Positions 23,694 to 31,456 are shown, counted from the first letter of the stretch. The stretch: 31,456 bases of DNA from Halieaceae bacterium UBA5085 (GCA_002414665.1 DIAF01000037.1:363-31818); one strand, 5' to 3'. Program-made: numbers and translations. The notes: a model not told the origin generated them from the sequence alone.

Positions 23694-25946
23694 CTACTCC
23701 ACCCGCATGCCGTCAACCTTCTGGAAGCCTCGCGGCAGCTTGTTGCCGCGCCGGCCGCGCTCGCCGCGGTAGTGTTCCAGTTCGCTGAACTTTAACGTCA
23801 GGTGACGCTTGCCCGCCTGTATCACCAGCGACTGCGCTTCATCGATCACCTGTACCGTCACCAGAAACTCCTCGCGCGCCTGTACCCGGGCTGACGGGAT
23901 TCCGAGGATCTTGTTGCCCTTGCCGCGCGCCAGCTGGGGCAAGTCCGCCAGCGGGAACACCAGCAGGCGGCCTTCGTTGGACAGCGCCGCTACCCAGGCG
24001 CCGTCGTTCTCCGCCGGCACCGGGCAGGGCTGCAAGACGCGCCCCCCCTTGGGCAGTGAGAGCACCGCTTTCCCCGCCCGGTTCTTGGTTTGCAGGTCAG
24101 AGTAGACCGCCACGAATCCGTAACCGGCATCACTCGCCAGCAGGAATCGCTGCTGCTCATCCGCCAGGAGCAGGCCTTCAAAGGTGGCGCCGGAGGGTGG
24201 ATTGATACGCCCGGTCACCGGCTCACCCTGGCCGCGCGCAGACGGCAGGTTGTGCGAGGCGAGGGTGTAGGCGCGCCCCGTCGAATCCAGTATCACCGTA
24301 GGCTGGTTGCTGCGGCCGCGGGCATCGAGTTTGAAACCATCCCCGGACTTGTAGCTCAGGCTACCCGCATCCACATCGTGGCCCTTTGCCGCACGAATCC
24401 AGCCCTTTTCCGAGAGCACCACGGTGATCGGGTCCGCGCTCATCAGCTCCAGCTCGCTGAACGCGCGGGCCTCCTCGCGGGTCGCCAGTGGTGAGCGCCG
24501 CGCATCGCCATACTGCTCGGCGGCCGCCTGCAGCTCCTTGCGGATCAGTGTTTTCAGGCGCGCCTCACTGCCCAGAATGAGCTGCAGGGAATCCCGCTCG
24601 GCGGCCAGTTCCTCCTGCTCGCCGCGGATTTTCATTTCCTCCAGCTTGGCCAGGTTGCGCAGCTTCAGCTCAAGGATCGATTCTGCCTGCGGGTCGGTGA
24701 GGCCAAAACGCGCCATCAAGGCGGGCTTGGGCTTGTCCTCGGTGCGGATGATATGAATCACTTCATCGATATTCAGGTAGGCGATGAGGTAGCCTTCCAG
24801 AATATGCAGACGCTTGAGCACCCGCTCCAGCCGGTGCTCCAGGCGCCGGCGCACGGTCGCAGTGCGGAAAGACAGCCATTCGCGCAGAATCCGTTCCAGC
24901 GATTTCACCGCAGGGCGACCATCGGTCCCGATCATGTTGAGGTTGACCCGGTAGGTCTTTTCCAGGTCCGTGGTGGCAAACAGGTGGCTCATCAGCGCTT
25001 CGGCATCGACCCGGTTCGAGCGCGGCACAATCACCAGTCGCGTCGGGTTTTCGTGATCCGATTCATCGCGCAGGTCGGCCACCATGGGCAGCTTGCGAGC
25101 CTGCATCTGTGCCGCAATCTGCTCCAGCACGCGGGAACCAGACACCTGGTAGGGCAGGGCACGGACGATGATGTCGCCGCCCTCGCGCTCCCACACCGCG
25201 CGCATGCGCAGCCCGCCACGACCGGTTTCATACAGGGCGCGAATATCCTCCCTGGGTGTGATGATCTCGGCTTCGGTGGGAAAGTCCGGCGCCTGCACAA
25301 ATTCGCAGAGGTCTGCCAGCGTGGCGCGCGGCGATTCCAGCAAATGCACGGCGGCGTTCACGACTTCACGCAGGTTGTGCGGCGGGATATCGGTCGCCAT
25401 GCCCACCGCAATGCCGGTGGTGCCGTTGAGCAACACGTTGGGCACCTGTGCCGGCAACACAGAGGGCTCATCCATCGTGCCATCGAAATTGGGCACCCAG
25501 TCCACCGTGCCCTGTCCCAGCTCGCCGAGCAACACTTCGGCGTAGGCGGTCAGCCTTGACTCCGTGTAGCGCATGGCGGCGAAGGATTTGGGGTCGTCCG
25601 GTGAGCCCCAGTTGCCCTGGCCGTCCACCAGCGGGTAGCGATAGCTGAAATCCTGCGCCATGAGCACCATGGCCTCATAGGCTGCGCTGTCGCCATGGGG
25701 GTGGAACTTGCCGATCACGTCGCCCACGGTGCGCGCGGACTTCTTGAACTTTGCCGTTGCCTTCAGGCCCAGCTCGCTCATCGCGTAGATGATGCGCCGC
25801 TGTACGGGCTTCAGGCCGTCACCTATGTGCGGCAGCGCGCGATCCAGAATGACGTACATGGAGTAGTCCAGATACGCCTTTTCAGTATATTGATGCATCG
25901 AGACCTGCTCGATGCCATCGCTGTCGATTTCCACTATGTCGGACAT
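23694..25946 (-). CDS. parC: DNA topoisomerase IV subunit A
   Basis: A 750-residue ParC, the DNA-cleaving subunit that decatenates daughter chromosomes together with ParE. The N-terminal part has YLDYSMYVILDRALPHIGDGLKPVQRRI (25-52), the winged-helix stretch FHPHGDSAAYEAM (81-93), and the catalytic Y127 in AAMRYTES. In the quinolone-resistance region D86, S87 and E91 are present, i.e. the residues usual in susceptible enzymes. The C-terminal domain has the ParC/GyrA-type beta-propeller repeats (for example GWIRAAKGHDVDAGSLSYKSGDGF). The length matches E. coli ParC (752). It lies 73 bases downstream of a cyclic-nucleotide-binding-domain gene on the same strand. Confidence 0.97.
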   Translation of the reverse strand: MSDIVEIDSDGIEQVSMHQYTEKAYLDYSMYVILDRALPHIGDGLKPVQRRIIYAMSELGLKATAKFKKSARTVGDVIGKFHPHGDSAAYEAMVLMAQDFSYRYPLVDGQGNWGSPDDPKSFAAMRYTESRLTAYAEVLLGELGQGTVDWVPNFDGTMDEPSVLPAQVPNVLLNGTTGIAVGMATDIPPHNLREVVNAAVHLLESPRATLADLCEFVQAPDFPTEAEIITPREDIRALYETGRGGLRMRAVWEREGGDIIVRALPYQVSGSRVLEQIAAQMQARKLPMVADLRDESDHENPTRLVIVPRSNRVDAEALMSHLFATTDLEKTYRVNLNMIGTDGRPAVKSLERILREWLSFRTATVRRRLEHRLERVLKRLHILEGYLIAYLNIDEVIHIIRTEDKPKPALMARFGLTDPQAESILELKLRNLAKLEEMKIRGEQEELAAERDSLQLILGSEARLKTLIRKELQAAAEQYGDARRSPLATREEARAFSELELMSADPITVVLSEKGWIRAAKGHDVDAGSLSYKSGDGFKLDARGRSNQPTVILDSTGRAYTLASHNLPSARGQGEPVTGRINPPSGATFEGLLLADEQQRFLLASDAGYGFVAVYSDLQTKNRAGKAVLSLPKGGRVLQPCPVPAENDGAWVAALSNEGRLLVFPLADLPQLARGKGNKILGIPSARVQAREEFLVTVQVIDEAQSLVIQAGKRHLTLKFSELEHYRGERGRRGNKLPRGFQKVDGMRVE

Positions 25947-26019
25947 GCAAAAAAGCCTGTTTCTGTTACATCAGGAGCCAGCGGCGGCGTCGCACCGACC
26001 CGCGGTGTGACGACCGGGC

Positions 26020-26871
26020 TCAGCGTTCCAGCGGGGTGCTGCCGTTGCGCGTGGCAACCAGCTGCTCATTGAGGTTGACGATCGAGTTGGCCATATCCAC
26101 CAGCAGGCTGTGGATGGTGGCCGGGTTGTTGGCAATGAGATCCGTGAACTGTTCCTTGCGCACCTTCACCACCGAGCAACGCGTACGCGCGCGCACCGTG
26201 GCACTGCGGTCAGACTGGGTCAGCGCTGCCATGGCGCCAAAAATTTCCCCCTCGTTGATGCGCCCCACCACCACATCGTCCACCAGCACTTCCGCGCTGC
26301 CGGAGGAGAGGTTGAACACGTATTCCGCCCGCTCGCCCTGCCGGATGATCACATCGCCGGGTTGGAACTCCTCGAACCCCGGCGTCGCCAGGCCAGATTC
26401 CGGAGTGTTCGCAGCAGTGATGCGCAGCATGAGGCCCGCGTAAGTGACCAGCAGCCGCGTCCATACCTTCACCGCCGCCGGGTTGGCAAACACCTTCTGC
26501 ATCAGCTCCAGCCCGGGATAGGCGTACAGGCTGGCGCCTGCTTCACTGCCGTACACCACGGCCATATTGGCATTGCTCGTGCCGGCGATATCCGGGAGCA
26601 GCATGTCGCCTTCATCCAGCAGATAAACGGTGCGACCGAGATAGCGCGCGGTCAGGGAGCCACTTGCCACCAGGTAGAAGCGGGTGGCGTCGAAGCCGCG
26701 AAACGAGCCGTTGCGAACGGCCTCCACCTGAACCTGCACGGGCTGAATGTCGACAATATCGATCAGTGCCGACACCAGCTCCTTGAACTGCTGGTTGAGG
26801 TGGGTAAAGTCAGGAGATAGTTCAGCGTTTGCCAGCATCACCGTGCTCTTCGTCAGTCTTTGCGCGGCCAT
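26020..26871 (-). CDS. Tandem cyclic-nucleotide-binding-domain protein without DNA-binding domain
   Basis: A 283-residue Crp-fold protein. A weak first cNMP-like domain (about residues 45-110, FYLVASGSLTARYLGRTVYLLDEGDMLLPDI) is followed by a helical linker. A clearer second domain spans about 165-255: FQPGDVIIRQGERAEYVFNLSSGSAEVLVDDVVVGRINEGEIFGAMAALTQSDRSATVRARTRCSVVKV. In the phosphate-binding cassette the usual glutamate after FG is alanine (FGAMAAL), while the arginine (DRSATV) is kept, so ligand binding may be altered. There is no helix-turn-helix, so it is not a CRP-like transcription factor. ATG 26871 is preceded by GAAGG. It is upstream of parC on the same strand and divergent from the slyD-like gene. 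Role unknown. Confidence 0.8.
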   Translation of the reverse strand: MAAQRLTKSTVMLANAELSPDFTHLNQQFKELVSALIDIVDIQPVQVQVEAVRNGSFRGFDATRFYLVASGSLTARYLGRTVYLLDEGDMLLPDIAGTSNANMAVVYGSEAGASLYAYPGLELMQKVFANPAAVKVWTRLLVTYAGLMLRITAANTPESGLATPGFEEFQPGDVIIRQGERAEYVFNLSSGSAEVLVDDVVVGRINEGEIFGAMAALTQSDRSATVRARTRCSVVKVRKEQFTDLIANNPATIHSLLVDMANSIVNLNEQLVATRNGSTPLER

Positions 26872-27053
26872 CGCGCCCGCCTTCGGCAGCCGTGGAGGCC
26901 TGCCCTGTCTGCCGGCGCTGCACGCCTCCGCATACTACCAACTATTCAGGCAGCGGAGAATCGCCAATGCAGGGATTTGTGCACCCGGAGGATGCCAACG
27001 CCGCGGCAGCGCGTGATAATATCGGCACCCTCTCTTCGACGGATCGTACCATA

Positions 27054-27536
27054 GTGAAAATAAGCCAGGACACCGTAGTTACATTTCATTACTCACTGCA
27101 GAATACGGATGGCGAGGAACTGGAATCCTCCCGCGGTGGTGACCCCAGCGCCTACCTGCATGGCGCCAGGAATATCCTGCCAGCGCTGGAGTCGGCACTG
27201 GAGGGCCTGGAGGCCGGGGCGCAGACCGAAGTGGAGCTGGCGCCCGCCGACGCCTACGGCGAGCGTCGCGAAGGGCGTGTGCAGAAAGTGCCGGTGAAGC
27301 ATCTGGTGTACCGGGGCAAACTGCAGCCGGGGATGACGGTACAGCTCAACACCAGCGAAGGGCGCCACCCGGTGACCGTGACCAGGGTGGGCCGCCACAG
27401 CGCCGAGATCGACACCAATCACCCCCTGGCGGGCCAGACGCTGCGCTTCGCCATCGAAATCGTTGACGTGCGTGCCGCCAGCGCCGAAGAAAAGGCCCAC
27501 GGCCACGCCCACGGCGTGGGCGGCCACCACCACTGA
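27054..27536 (+). CDS. slyD: SlyD-like FKBP-type peptidyl-prolyl cis-trans isomerase
   Basis: A 160-residue FKBP-type isomerase and chaperone. It begins KISQDTVVTFHYSLQNTDGEELESS and has the insert-in-flap region between PADAYGERREGRVQKVPVKHL and GRHSAEIDTNHPLAGQTLRFAIEIVDV, typical of SlyD. The C-terminal tail HGHAHGVGGHHH is histidine-rich and suits nickel or zinc binding. I choose GTG 27054 because SlyD proteins start at this point. An in-frame ATG at 26967 has a better ribosome site (GGAG eight bases upstream) and would add 29 residues, so the start is uncertain. It is followed three bases later by the acetyltransferase gene. Confidence 0.85.
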   Translation: MKISQDTVVTFHYSLQNTDGEELESSRGGDPSAYLHGARNILPALESALEGLEAGAQTEVELAPADAYGERREGRVQKVPVKHLVYRGKLQPGMTVQLNTSEGRHPVTVTRVGRHSAEIDTNHPLAGQTLRFAIEIVDVRAASAEEKAHGHAHGVGGHHH

Positions 27537-27538
27537 CC

Positions 27539-27988
27539 GTGGGTCAGTGGCTGAACACCCGTTTCGAGGCACTCTCGGCGACCGAACTGTACGCGGTGCT
27601 GCAGCTGCGTCAGGACATTTTCGTTGTTGAGCAGGCCTGCGTATACCGCGACCTGGACGGACTGGATGCGCATTGCTGGCACATGCGCCATGTGCAGGAT
27701 GCAGCGCTCCTTGCCTATCAGCGTTGTCTGCCACCGGGCCTCTGCTACACCGAGAGCTCGCTGGGCAGGATTTCGGTGCCGGCGGCCGCACGGGGGTCGG
27801 GACTGGGGCGCGCGCTGGTGCAGCGGGGTATCGATTTCAATCTCCGGCAGTGGCCAGGTGCGGGCATCGCCATTGGTGCACAGGCTTACCTGCGGGATTT
27901 CTATGCCAGCCTTGGTTTTGTCGCCGCCGGCGAGCCCTACCTGGAGGATGGCATCTTCCACCTGCACATGCGGCTTATGCCGGGCTAG
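27539..27988 (+). CDS. elaA: ElaA-type GNAT acetyltransferase
   Basis: A 149-residue member of the GNAT superfamily, closest in pattern to ElaA. The N-terminal block LYAVLQLRQDIFVVEQACVYRDLDGLDAHCWHM is characteristic. The acetyl-CoA loop is at RISVPAAARGSGLGRALVQRGI (R/Q-x-x-G-x-G/A pattern), and the C-terminal FYASLGFVAAGEPYLEDGIFHLHM completes the fold. The acceptor substrate is unknown. It starts at GTG 27539, three bases after the slyD-like stop, so the two genes are probably co-transcribed. Its last 14 bases overlap the convergent dtd gene. Confidence 0.88.
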   Translation: MGQWLNTRFEALSATELYAVLQLRQDIFVVEQACVYRDLDGLDAHCWHMRHVQDAALLAYQRCLPPGLCYTESSLGRISVPAAARGSGLGRALVQRGIDFNLRQWPGAGIAIGAQAYLRDFYASLGFVAAGEPYLEDGIFHLHMRLMPG

Positions 27989-28421
27989 CCTCCAGCAAGA
28001 ACGTCACCGGACCGTCGTTCACCAGACTCACCTGCATATTGGCGCCGAATTCCCCGGCGGCAACACCGGCGTGGCGTTCGCGCAGCTGCGCCAGCATCCA
28101 CGCGAAAAACGCCTCCGCCTCATCCGGCGCCATGGCGGTGGAAAAACCGGGCCGCAGTCCCTTGCGGGTATCTGCCGCGAGGGTGAACTGGGACACCAGT
28201 AGCACCTCACCGCCGGCATCCCGCACGCTGCGATTCATGCGCCCCTGGTCATCGGGGAAGATTCGATAGCTGAGCAGCCTGTCCAGCAGACGCAGGCCCG
28301 CCTCGCGCTGGTCGCCCTGCTCCAGCCCGAGAAACACCAGCAGGCCACTGCCGATTTCCCCGACACAGCGCTCCCCCACGGTCACTCTCGCCGCGGTGAC
28401 GCGCTGCAGCAGGGCCTTCAC
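27975..28421 (-). CDS. dtd: D-aminoacyl-tRNA deacylase
   Basis: A 148-residue DTD enzyme that hydrolyses D-amino acids mischarged onto tRNA (and glycine from tRNA-Ala). It begins MKALLQRVTAARVTVGERCVGEIGSGLLVFLG and carries the two active-site signatures SQFTLAADTRKGLRPGF and VNDGPVTFLLE, the latter with the Gly-cisPro motif. The length is standard (145). Translation starts at GTG 28421, three bases downstream of the typA stop, so it is the second gene of a typA-dtd operon. The cell also encodes a D-aminoacylase-like enzyme at 21137-22870, but no functional connection is shown. Confidence 0.96.
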   Translation of the reverse strand: MKALLQRVTAARVTVGERCVGEIGSGLLVFLGLEQGDQREAGLRLLDRLLSYRIFPDDQGRMNRSVRDAGGEVLLVSQFTLAADTRKGLRPGFSTAMAPDEAEAFFAWMLAQLRERHAGVAAGEFGANMQVSLVNDGPVTFLLEASPA

Positions 28422-28424
28422 GCC

Positions 28425-30236
28425 TCAGGCGCGACCGGCGCGGCGGCGCTCGTGCTCGAGCAGCAGCTTTTTGCGCAGGCGAATGCTTTCCGGCGTGACT
28501 TCCACCAGCTCGTCCTCTTCAATGAACTCCAGCGCCTGCTCCAGGCTGTGGCGAACATGCGGGGTGAGCGTCAGGGCCTCATCCGTGCCGGAGGCGCGAA
28601 CGTTGGTCAACTGCTTGCCCTTGATCGGGTTCACTGTCAGGTCGTTACCCCGGCTGTGCAGACCGATAATCTGCCCCTCATAGACTTCCACGTTGGGGCC
28701 CACGAACAGGCGACCGCGGTCCTGCAGGTTGAACAGCGAATAGGCGAGGGTCTTGCCCTTGACCATGGACACCAGCACACCGTTGCTGCGGCGTGCGATT
28801 TCCTGATTCTTCACCGCACCGTAGTGGTCGAACACGTGGGTGAGAATGCCGCTGCCGGAGGTCAGGGTCAGGAACAGGCCGCGGAAGCCGATAAGCCCGC
28901 GCGCTGGAATGATGAACTCCAGGCGCACCCGGCCCTTGCCGTCCAGGGTCATGTTCTCCAGCGATGCGCGCCGCAGGCCCAGCTCCTCCATGATCGCCCC
29001 CTGGTGCTGTTCTTCGCAGTCGATCACCAGCTGCTCGTAGGGCTCCTGCATGACGCCGTCGATTTCTTTCTGAATCACCTCGGGACGCGAGACGCCGAGC
29101 TCGAAACCCTCGCGGCGCATACTCTCGATGAGCACCGACAAATGCAGTTCACCGCGCCCGGACACCTTGAACTTGTCCGGCGTGTCACCCGGCTCGACCC
29201 GCAGTGCCACGTTGTGGATCAGCTCGCGCTCGAGGCGCTCCTTGATGTTGCGCGTGGTGACAAACTTGCCCTCACGACCGGCAAAGGGCGAATCGTTCAC
29301 CTGGAAGGTCATGCTGACGGTGGGTTCGTCAACAGTCAGGGGCGGCAGGGCCTCTACGGTGGCGGGGTCACACAGCGTGTCGGAAATGTTCAGCCCCTCG
29401 ATCCCGGTCACGCAGACAATGTCCCCGGCCTCTACGGACGGCACTTCAACCCGCTCCAGCCCCATGTAGCCCATCACCTGCAGTACGCGGCCGTTACGGG
29501 TTTTGCCCTGGCGATCAATCACCGTGACCTGGGTGTTGGGCTTCAGCGTGCCGCGGGTCACGCGACCCACACCGATGACACCGACGTAGCTGTTGTAATC
29601 CAGTGCGCTGATCTGCAGCTGCAACGGGCCATCGCGATCTACCGCGGGCGTCGGCACCTTGTCGATGATGGTCTGGAACAGCGGCTGCATGTCCTCTGCC
29701 ATGGCCTCGTGATCGAGGCCGGCAATGCCCTGGATGGCAGAGGCAAAGACGATGGGGAAGTCGAGCTGCTCGTCAGTGGCGCCGAGGCGGTCAAACAGGT
29801 CGAACACCTGGTCGACCACCCAGTCGGGGCGCGCGCCCGGGCGATCCACCTTGTTGATGACGACGATGGGGTTCAGGCCCTGTTCGAAGGCCTTGGAAGT
29901 CACAAAACGCGTTTGCGGCATGGGGCCGTCAACCGCGTCTACCAGCAAGAGCACGGAATCCACCATGGACAGCACGCGTTCCACCTCACCACCGAAGTCG
30001 GCGTGTCCGGGGGTGTCCACGATGTTGATCCGGTAGTCGTTCCAGCGAATAGCCGTATTCTTGGCCAGAATGGTGATACCGCGCTCCCGCTCCTGGTCAT
30101 TGGAGTCCATGATGCGCTCTGCCCCTTCCGAGCGACGGTCAAGTGTTCCCGACTGATTCAGCAGACAGTCCACGAGCGTGGTCTTGCCGTGGTCAACGTG
30201 GGCAATAATGGCGATGTTGCGAAGCTTCTCAATCAA
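28425..30236 (-). CDS. typA: Ribosome-associated translational GTPase TypA/BipA
   Basis: A 603-residue TypA/BipA, a ribosome-binding GTPase involved in ribosome assembly and stress adaptation. The G-domain motifs are AHVDHGKTTL (G1), DTPGHADF (G3) and NKVDRPGARPDW (G4). Further family blocks are GRGELHLSVLIESMRREGFELGVSRPEV and the C-terminal FVGPNVEVYEGQIIGLHSRGNDLTVNPIKGKQLTNVRASGTDEAL. The start is TTG at 30236: it gives the exact family N-terminus MIEKLRNIAIIAHVDHGKT, and a GAGGA ribosome site lies upstream. A perfect TATAAT box lies 45 bases upstream. dtd follows three bases after the stop. Confidence 0.97.
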   Translation of the reverse strand: MIEKLRNIAIIAHVDHGKTTLVDCLLNQSGTLDRRSEGAERIMDSNDQERERGITILAKNTAIRWNDYRINIVDTPGHADFGGEVERVLSMVDSVLLLVDAVDGPMPQTRFVTSKAFEQGLNPIVVINKVDRPGARPDWVVDQVFDLFDRLGATDEQLDFPIVFASAIQGIAGLDHEAMAEDMQPLFQTIIDKVPTPAVDRDGPLQLQISALDYNSYVGVIGVGRVTRGTLKPNTQVTVIDRQGKTRNGRVLQVMGYMGLERVEVPSVEAGDIVCVTGIEGLNISDTLCDPATVEALPPLTVDEPTVSMTFQVNDSPFAGREGKFVTTRNIKERLERELIHNVALRVEPGDTPDKFKVSGRGELHLSVLIESMRREGFELGVSRPEVIQKEIDGVMQEPYEQLVIDCEEQHQGAIMEELGLRRASLENMTLDGKGRVRLEFIIPARGLIGFRGLFLTLTSGSGILTHVFDHYGAVKNQEIARRSNGVLVSMVKGKTLAYSLFNLQDRGRLFVGPNVEVYEGQIIGLHSRGNDLTVNPIKGKQLTNVRASGTDEALTLTPHVRHSLEQALEFIEEDELVEVTPESIRLRKKLLLEHERRRAGRA

Positions 30237-30280
30237 GGGAATTCCTCAGTCCGGGGACCCGGCAGCAAAAAAGGCGGCGG

Positions 30281-30286
30281 ATTATA
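30281..30286 (-). promoter_or_regulatory. Likely -10 box of the typA promoter
   Basis: TATAAT reads on the minus strand at 30286-30281, placing the predicted transcript start about 38 bases before the typA TTG. No good -35 hexamer is visible at 16-18 bases upstream (nearest is TCTCCG), so the call rests on the perfect -10 match and its position. Confidence 0.5.
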
Positions 30287-30413
30287 CCCCAGCACCGCAG
30301 TCAGCGGAGAGCCCGATTCCGGTGATAATGCGGTATTCGCGTGCACGCCAGAGGCACAGGCACCACCCATGAGCCTGCTGTGACGGCATCGGGATCACAC
30401 CGCGAAACGCCGA

Positions 30414-30430
30414 TGCACCAAAATAATGCA
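30414..30430 (+). promoter_or_regulatory. NtrC-like binding site 1 upstream of glnA
   Basis: TGCACCAAAATAATGCA matches the enteric NtrC consensus TGCACCA-N3-TGGTGCA at 12 of 14 defined positions; only the two G residues of the right half-site differ. It lies about 130 bases upstream of the predicted sigma-54 transcript start, a normal enhancer position. Confidence 0.7.
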
Positions 30431-30434
30431 CTAA

Positions 30435-30451
30435 CGCATCAAAATAGCGCA
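30435..30451 (+). promoter_or_regulatory. NtrC-like binding site 2 upstream of glnA
   Basis: CGCATCAAAATAGCGCA matches the NtrC consensus at 10 of 14 defined positions. It is displaced exactly 21 bases (two helical turns) from site 1, the arrangement that allows cooperative binding of NtrC dimers. Confidence 0.55.
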
Positions 30452-30522
30452 TAGGGATGGGGCGTCTCCGCGAGGGCAGTGATAAACTGCGGCAAAACAG
30501 GGGCTTAGGCCCCTCAGAATAT

Positions 30523-30538
30523 TGGCATGGGTTTTGCT
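30523..30538 (+). promoter_or_regulatory. Sigma-54 (RpoN) promoter of glnA
   Basis: TGGCAT at 30523-30528 and TTGCT at 30534-30538 match the -24/-12 consensus TGGCAC-N5-TTGCW. The invariant GG (30524-30525) and GC (30536-30537) are separated by ten bases as required. Transcription would start near 30549, about 110 bases before the glnA ATG. Together with the upstream NtrC-like sites this indicates nitrogen-regulated expression. Confidence 0.85.
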
Positions 30539-30659
30539 GTAAGGATTCCTGCCAAGATTCGCTGGCCGCTGACGGAGCGCTCGCAAGCAACCGCCGCACC
30601 AGGAACACGCACTGCGCCGAACACTGTGGCACGACTTTACACCCCATGGAGGACATCCA

Positions 30660-31456
30660 ATGTCAGAGCATACTCTGAACCTGATCAAGAATAGCGAAGC
30701 AAAATGGGTCGACCTGCGCTTCACGGACACCAAAGGCAAGGAACAGCACGTCACCCTGCCCGCAAGCTCCGTGGACGATGATTTCTTTGAAGACGGCCAG
30801 ATGTTCGATGGTTCCTCCATCGCCGGCTGGAAGGGCATCAACGAGTCAGACATGATCCTGATGCCGGATGACAGCACCGCGGTGCTGGACCCCTTCACCG
30901 ATGACACCACCGTCATCCTGCGCTGCGACATCGTCGAGCCGAGCACCATGCAGGGTTACGAGCGCGATCCGCGGTCCGTTGCCCATCGGGCCCAGGAGTA
31001 TCTGAAGACCACCGGCATCGGCGACACCGCCTTCTTCGGACCCGAGCCCGAGTTCTTCGTGTTCGATGACATCAAGTGGCACGCGGACATCTCTGGCGCG
31101 GGCTACGCCATCAGCTCTTCCGAGGCCGCCTGGTCTTCCAACCTGCACCAGGAAGACGGCAACACCGGCCACCGCCCGCGCGTCAAAGGCGGCTACTTCC
31201 CGGTTCCCCCCGTGGATTCGCTGCACGACATCCGCGCAGCCATGTGCACCGCCATGGAGCAGATGGGCCTGGGCGTCGAGGTACACCACCACGAAGTGGG
31301 CACTGCCGGGCAGTGTGAGATCGGCGTCAAGTTCAACACGCTGGTGAAGAAAGCAGACGAAGTACAGATCCTCAAGTACTGCGTGCACAACGTGGCGCAC
31401 GCCTACGGCAAAACCGCCACCTTTATGCCCAAGCCACTGGTGGGTGACAACGGCTC
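30660..31456 (+). CDS. glnA: Type I glutamine synthetase (partial, 3' end outside window)
   Basis: The first 265 codons of GlnA, which makes glutamine from glutamate, ammonia and ATP and is the main nitrogen-assimilation enzyme. The N-terminal beta-grasp domain contains FDGSSIAGWKGINESDMILMPD, including the conserved loop residue region near D50. The catalytic domain begins with FFGPEPEFFVFD (metal-ligand glutamates about 131-133), then GGYFPVPPVDS, EVHHHEVGTAGQCEIG and NVAHAYGKTATFMPKP. ATG 30660 has a strong GGAGGA ribosome site seven bases upstream. The adenylylation tyrosine lies beyond the window. Confidence 0.97.
   Translation, partial: MSEHTLNLIKNSEAKWVDLRFTDTKGKEQHVTLPASSVDDDFFEDGQMFDGSSIAGWKGINESDMILMPDDSTAVLDPFTDDTTVILRCDIVEPSTMQGYERDPRSVAHRAQEYLKTTGIGDTAFFGPEPEFFVFDDIKWHADISGAGYAISSSEAAWSSNLHQEDGNTGHRPRVKGGYFPVPPVDSLHDIRAAMCTAMEQMGLGVEVHHHEVGTAGQCEIGVKFNTLVKKADEVQILKYCVHNVAHAYGKTATFMPKPLVGDNG

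Larger units (their letters stand above)
30237..30659. other. Regulatory gap between typA and glnA
   Basis: A 423-base non-coding region between two divergent genes. Its left part holds the typA promoter. Its right part holds two NtrC-like sites, a small hairpin (AGGGGC-TTAG-GCCCCT at 30499-30514) and a sigma-54 promoter, all oriented toward glnA. No coding sequence with recognisable features is present. Confidence 0.7.

Noticed and set aside
28452..30383. A 643-codon open frame on the plus strand opposite typA
   Set aside because: It is antisense to the unmistakable TypA sequence, has no family motifs, and arises from high-GC codon use in the real gene.
30499..30514. Hairpin AGGGGC-TTAG-GCCCCT as an intrinsic terminator
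   Set aside because: No T-run follows in either direction, and it lies just upstream of the glnA sigma-54 promoter, where neither neighbouring gene would need a terminator.

Overview
The window is a gene-dense, GC-rich chromosomal segment of an aerobic, free-living gammaproteobacterium. Supporting marks are the EF-P/EpmA pair, a SerB with N-terminal ACT modules divergent from a YtjB/AhpA-like membrane protein, a FimW-like PilZ protein next to serB, parC nearby, and a sigma-54/NtrC-type glnA promoter. Similarity to Pseudomonas-type gene order, together with a marine-type RpoE-ChrR lipid cluster and a split transhydrogenase, suggests a Halieaceae/Cellvibrionales-like marine lineage. That placement is inference only. 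I see no phage genes, insertion sequences, CRISPR arrays, rRNA or tRNA. Both window edges cut genes (pntB on the left, glnA on the right).

Layout. (1) 1-2201, minus strand: pntAA-pntAB-pntB, the proton-translocating transhydrogenase with a split alpha subunit. (2) 2480-7265: a stress-response block. rpoE-chrR (ECF sigma factor and zinc-cupin anti-sigma) reads leftward and ends at a clear terminator. An FAD oxidoreductase, a DUF1365 protein and a cyclopropane-fatty-acid-synthase-type methyltransferase read rightward as one operon. The 200 bp between them holds two divergent copies of the same ECF-type promoter, so the sigma factor very probably controls both itself and the lipid operon. (3) 7238-12122, minus strand: an EamA transporter, a FAN1-type VRR-NUC nuclease, and a helicase carrying its own RecB-like nuclease domain. 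The last two overlap and look like a DNA-crosslink repair unit. (4) 12247-14200, plus strand: an NhaC-type antiporter and a hotdog thioesterase. (5) 14171-15722, minus strand: EF-P and its lysylating enzyme EpmA. (6) 15872-20303: the FimW-like PilZ protein, serB, and a YtjB/AhpA-family membrane protein with a degenerate nucleotide-cyclase-like C-terminal domain. (7) 20317-23651, minus strand: a TetR regulator, a D-aminoacylase-like amidohydrolase and a short-chain dehydrogenase, a likely small catabolic unit. (8) 23694-30236: parC, a tandem cyclic-nucleotide-binding-domain protein, a SlyD-like prolyl isomerase, an ElaA-type acetyltransferase, dtd and typA/bipA. (9) 30237-31456: an intergenic region with two NtrC-like sites and a sigma-54 promoter in front of glnA.

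Several convergent gene pairs overlap at their 3' ends (methyltransferase/helicase, thioesterase/epmA, fimW-like/serB, elaA/dtd), and many genes start with GTG or TTG. The parts that most deserve follow-up are the mirrored ECF promoters with the lipid operon, the FAN1 plus nuclease-helicase pair, and the membrane protein with a cyclase-like domain.
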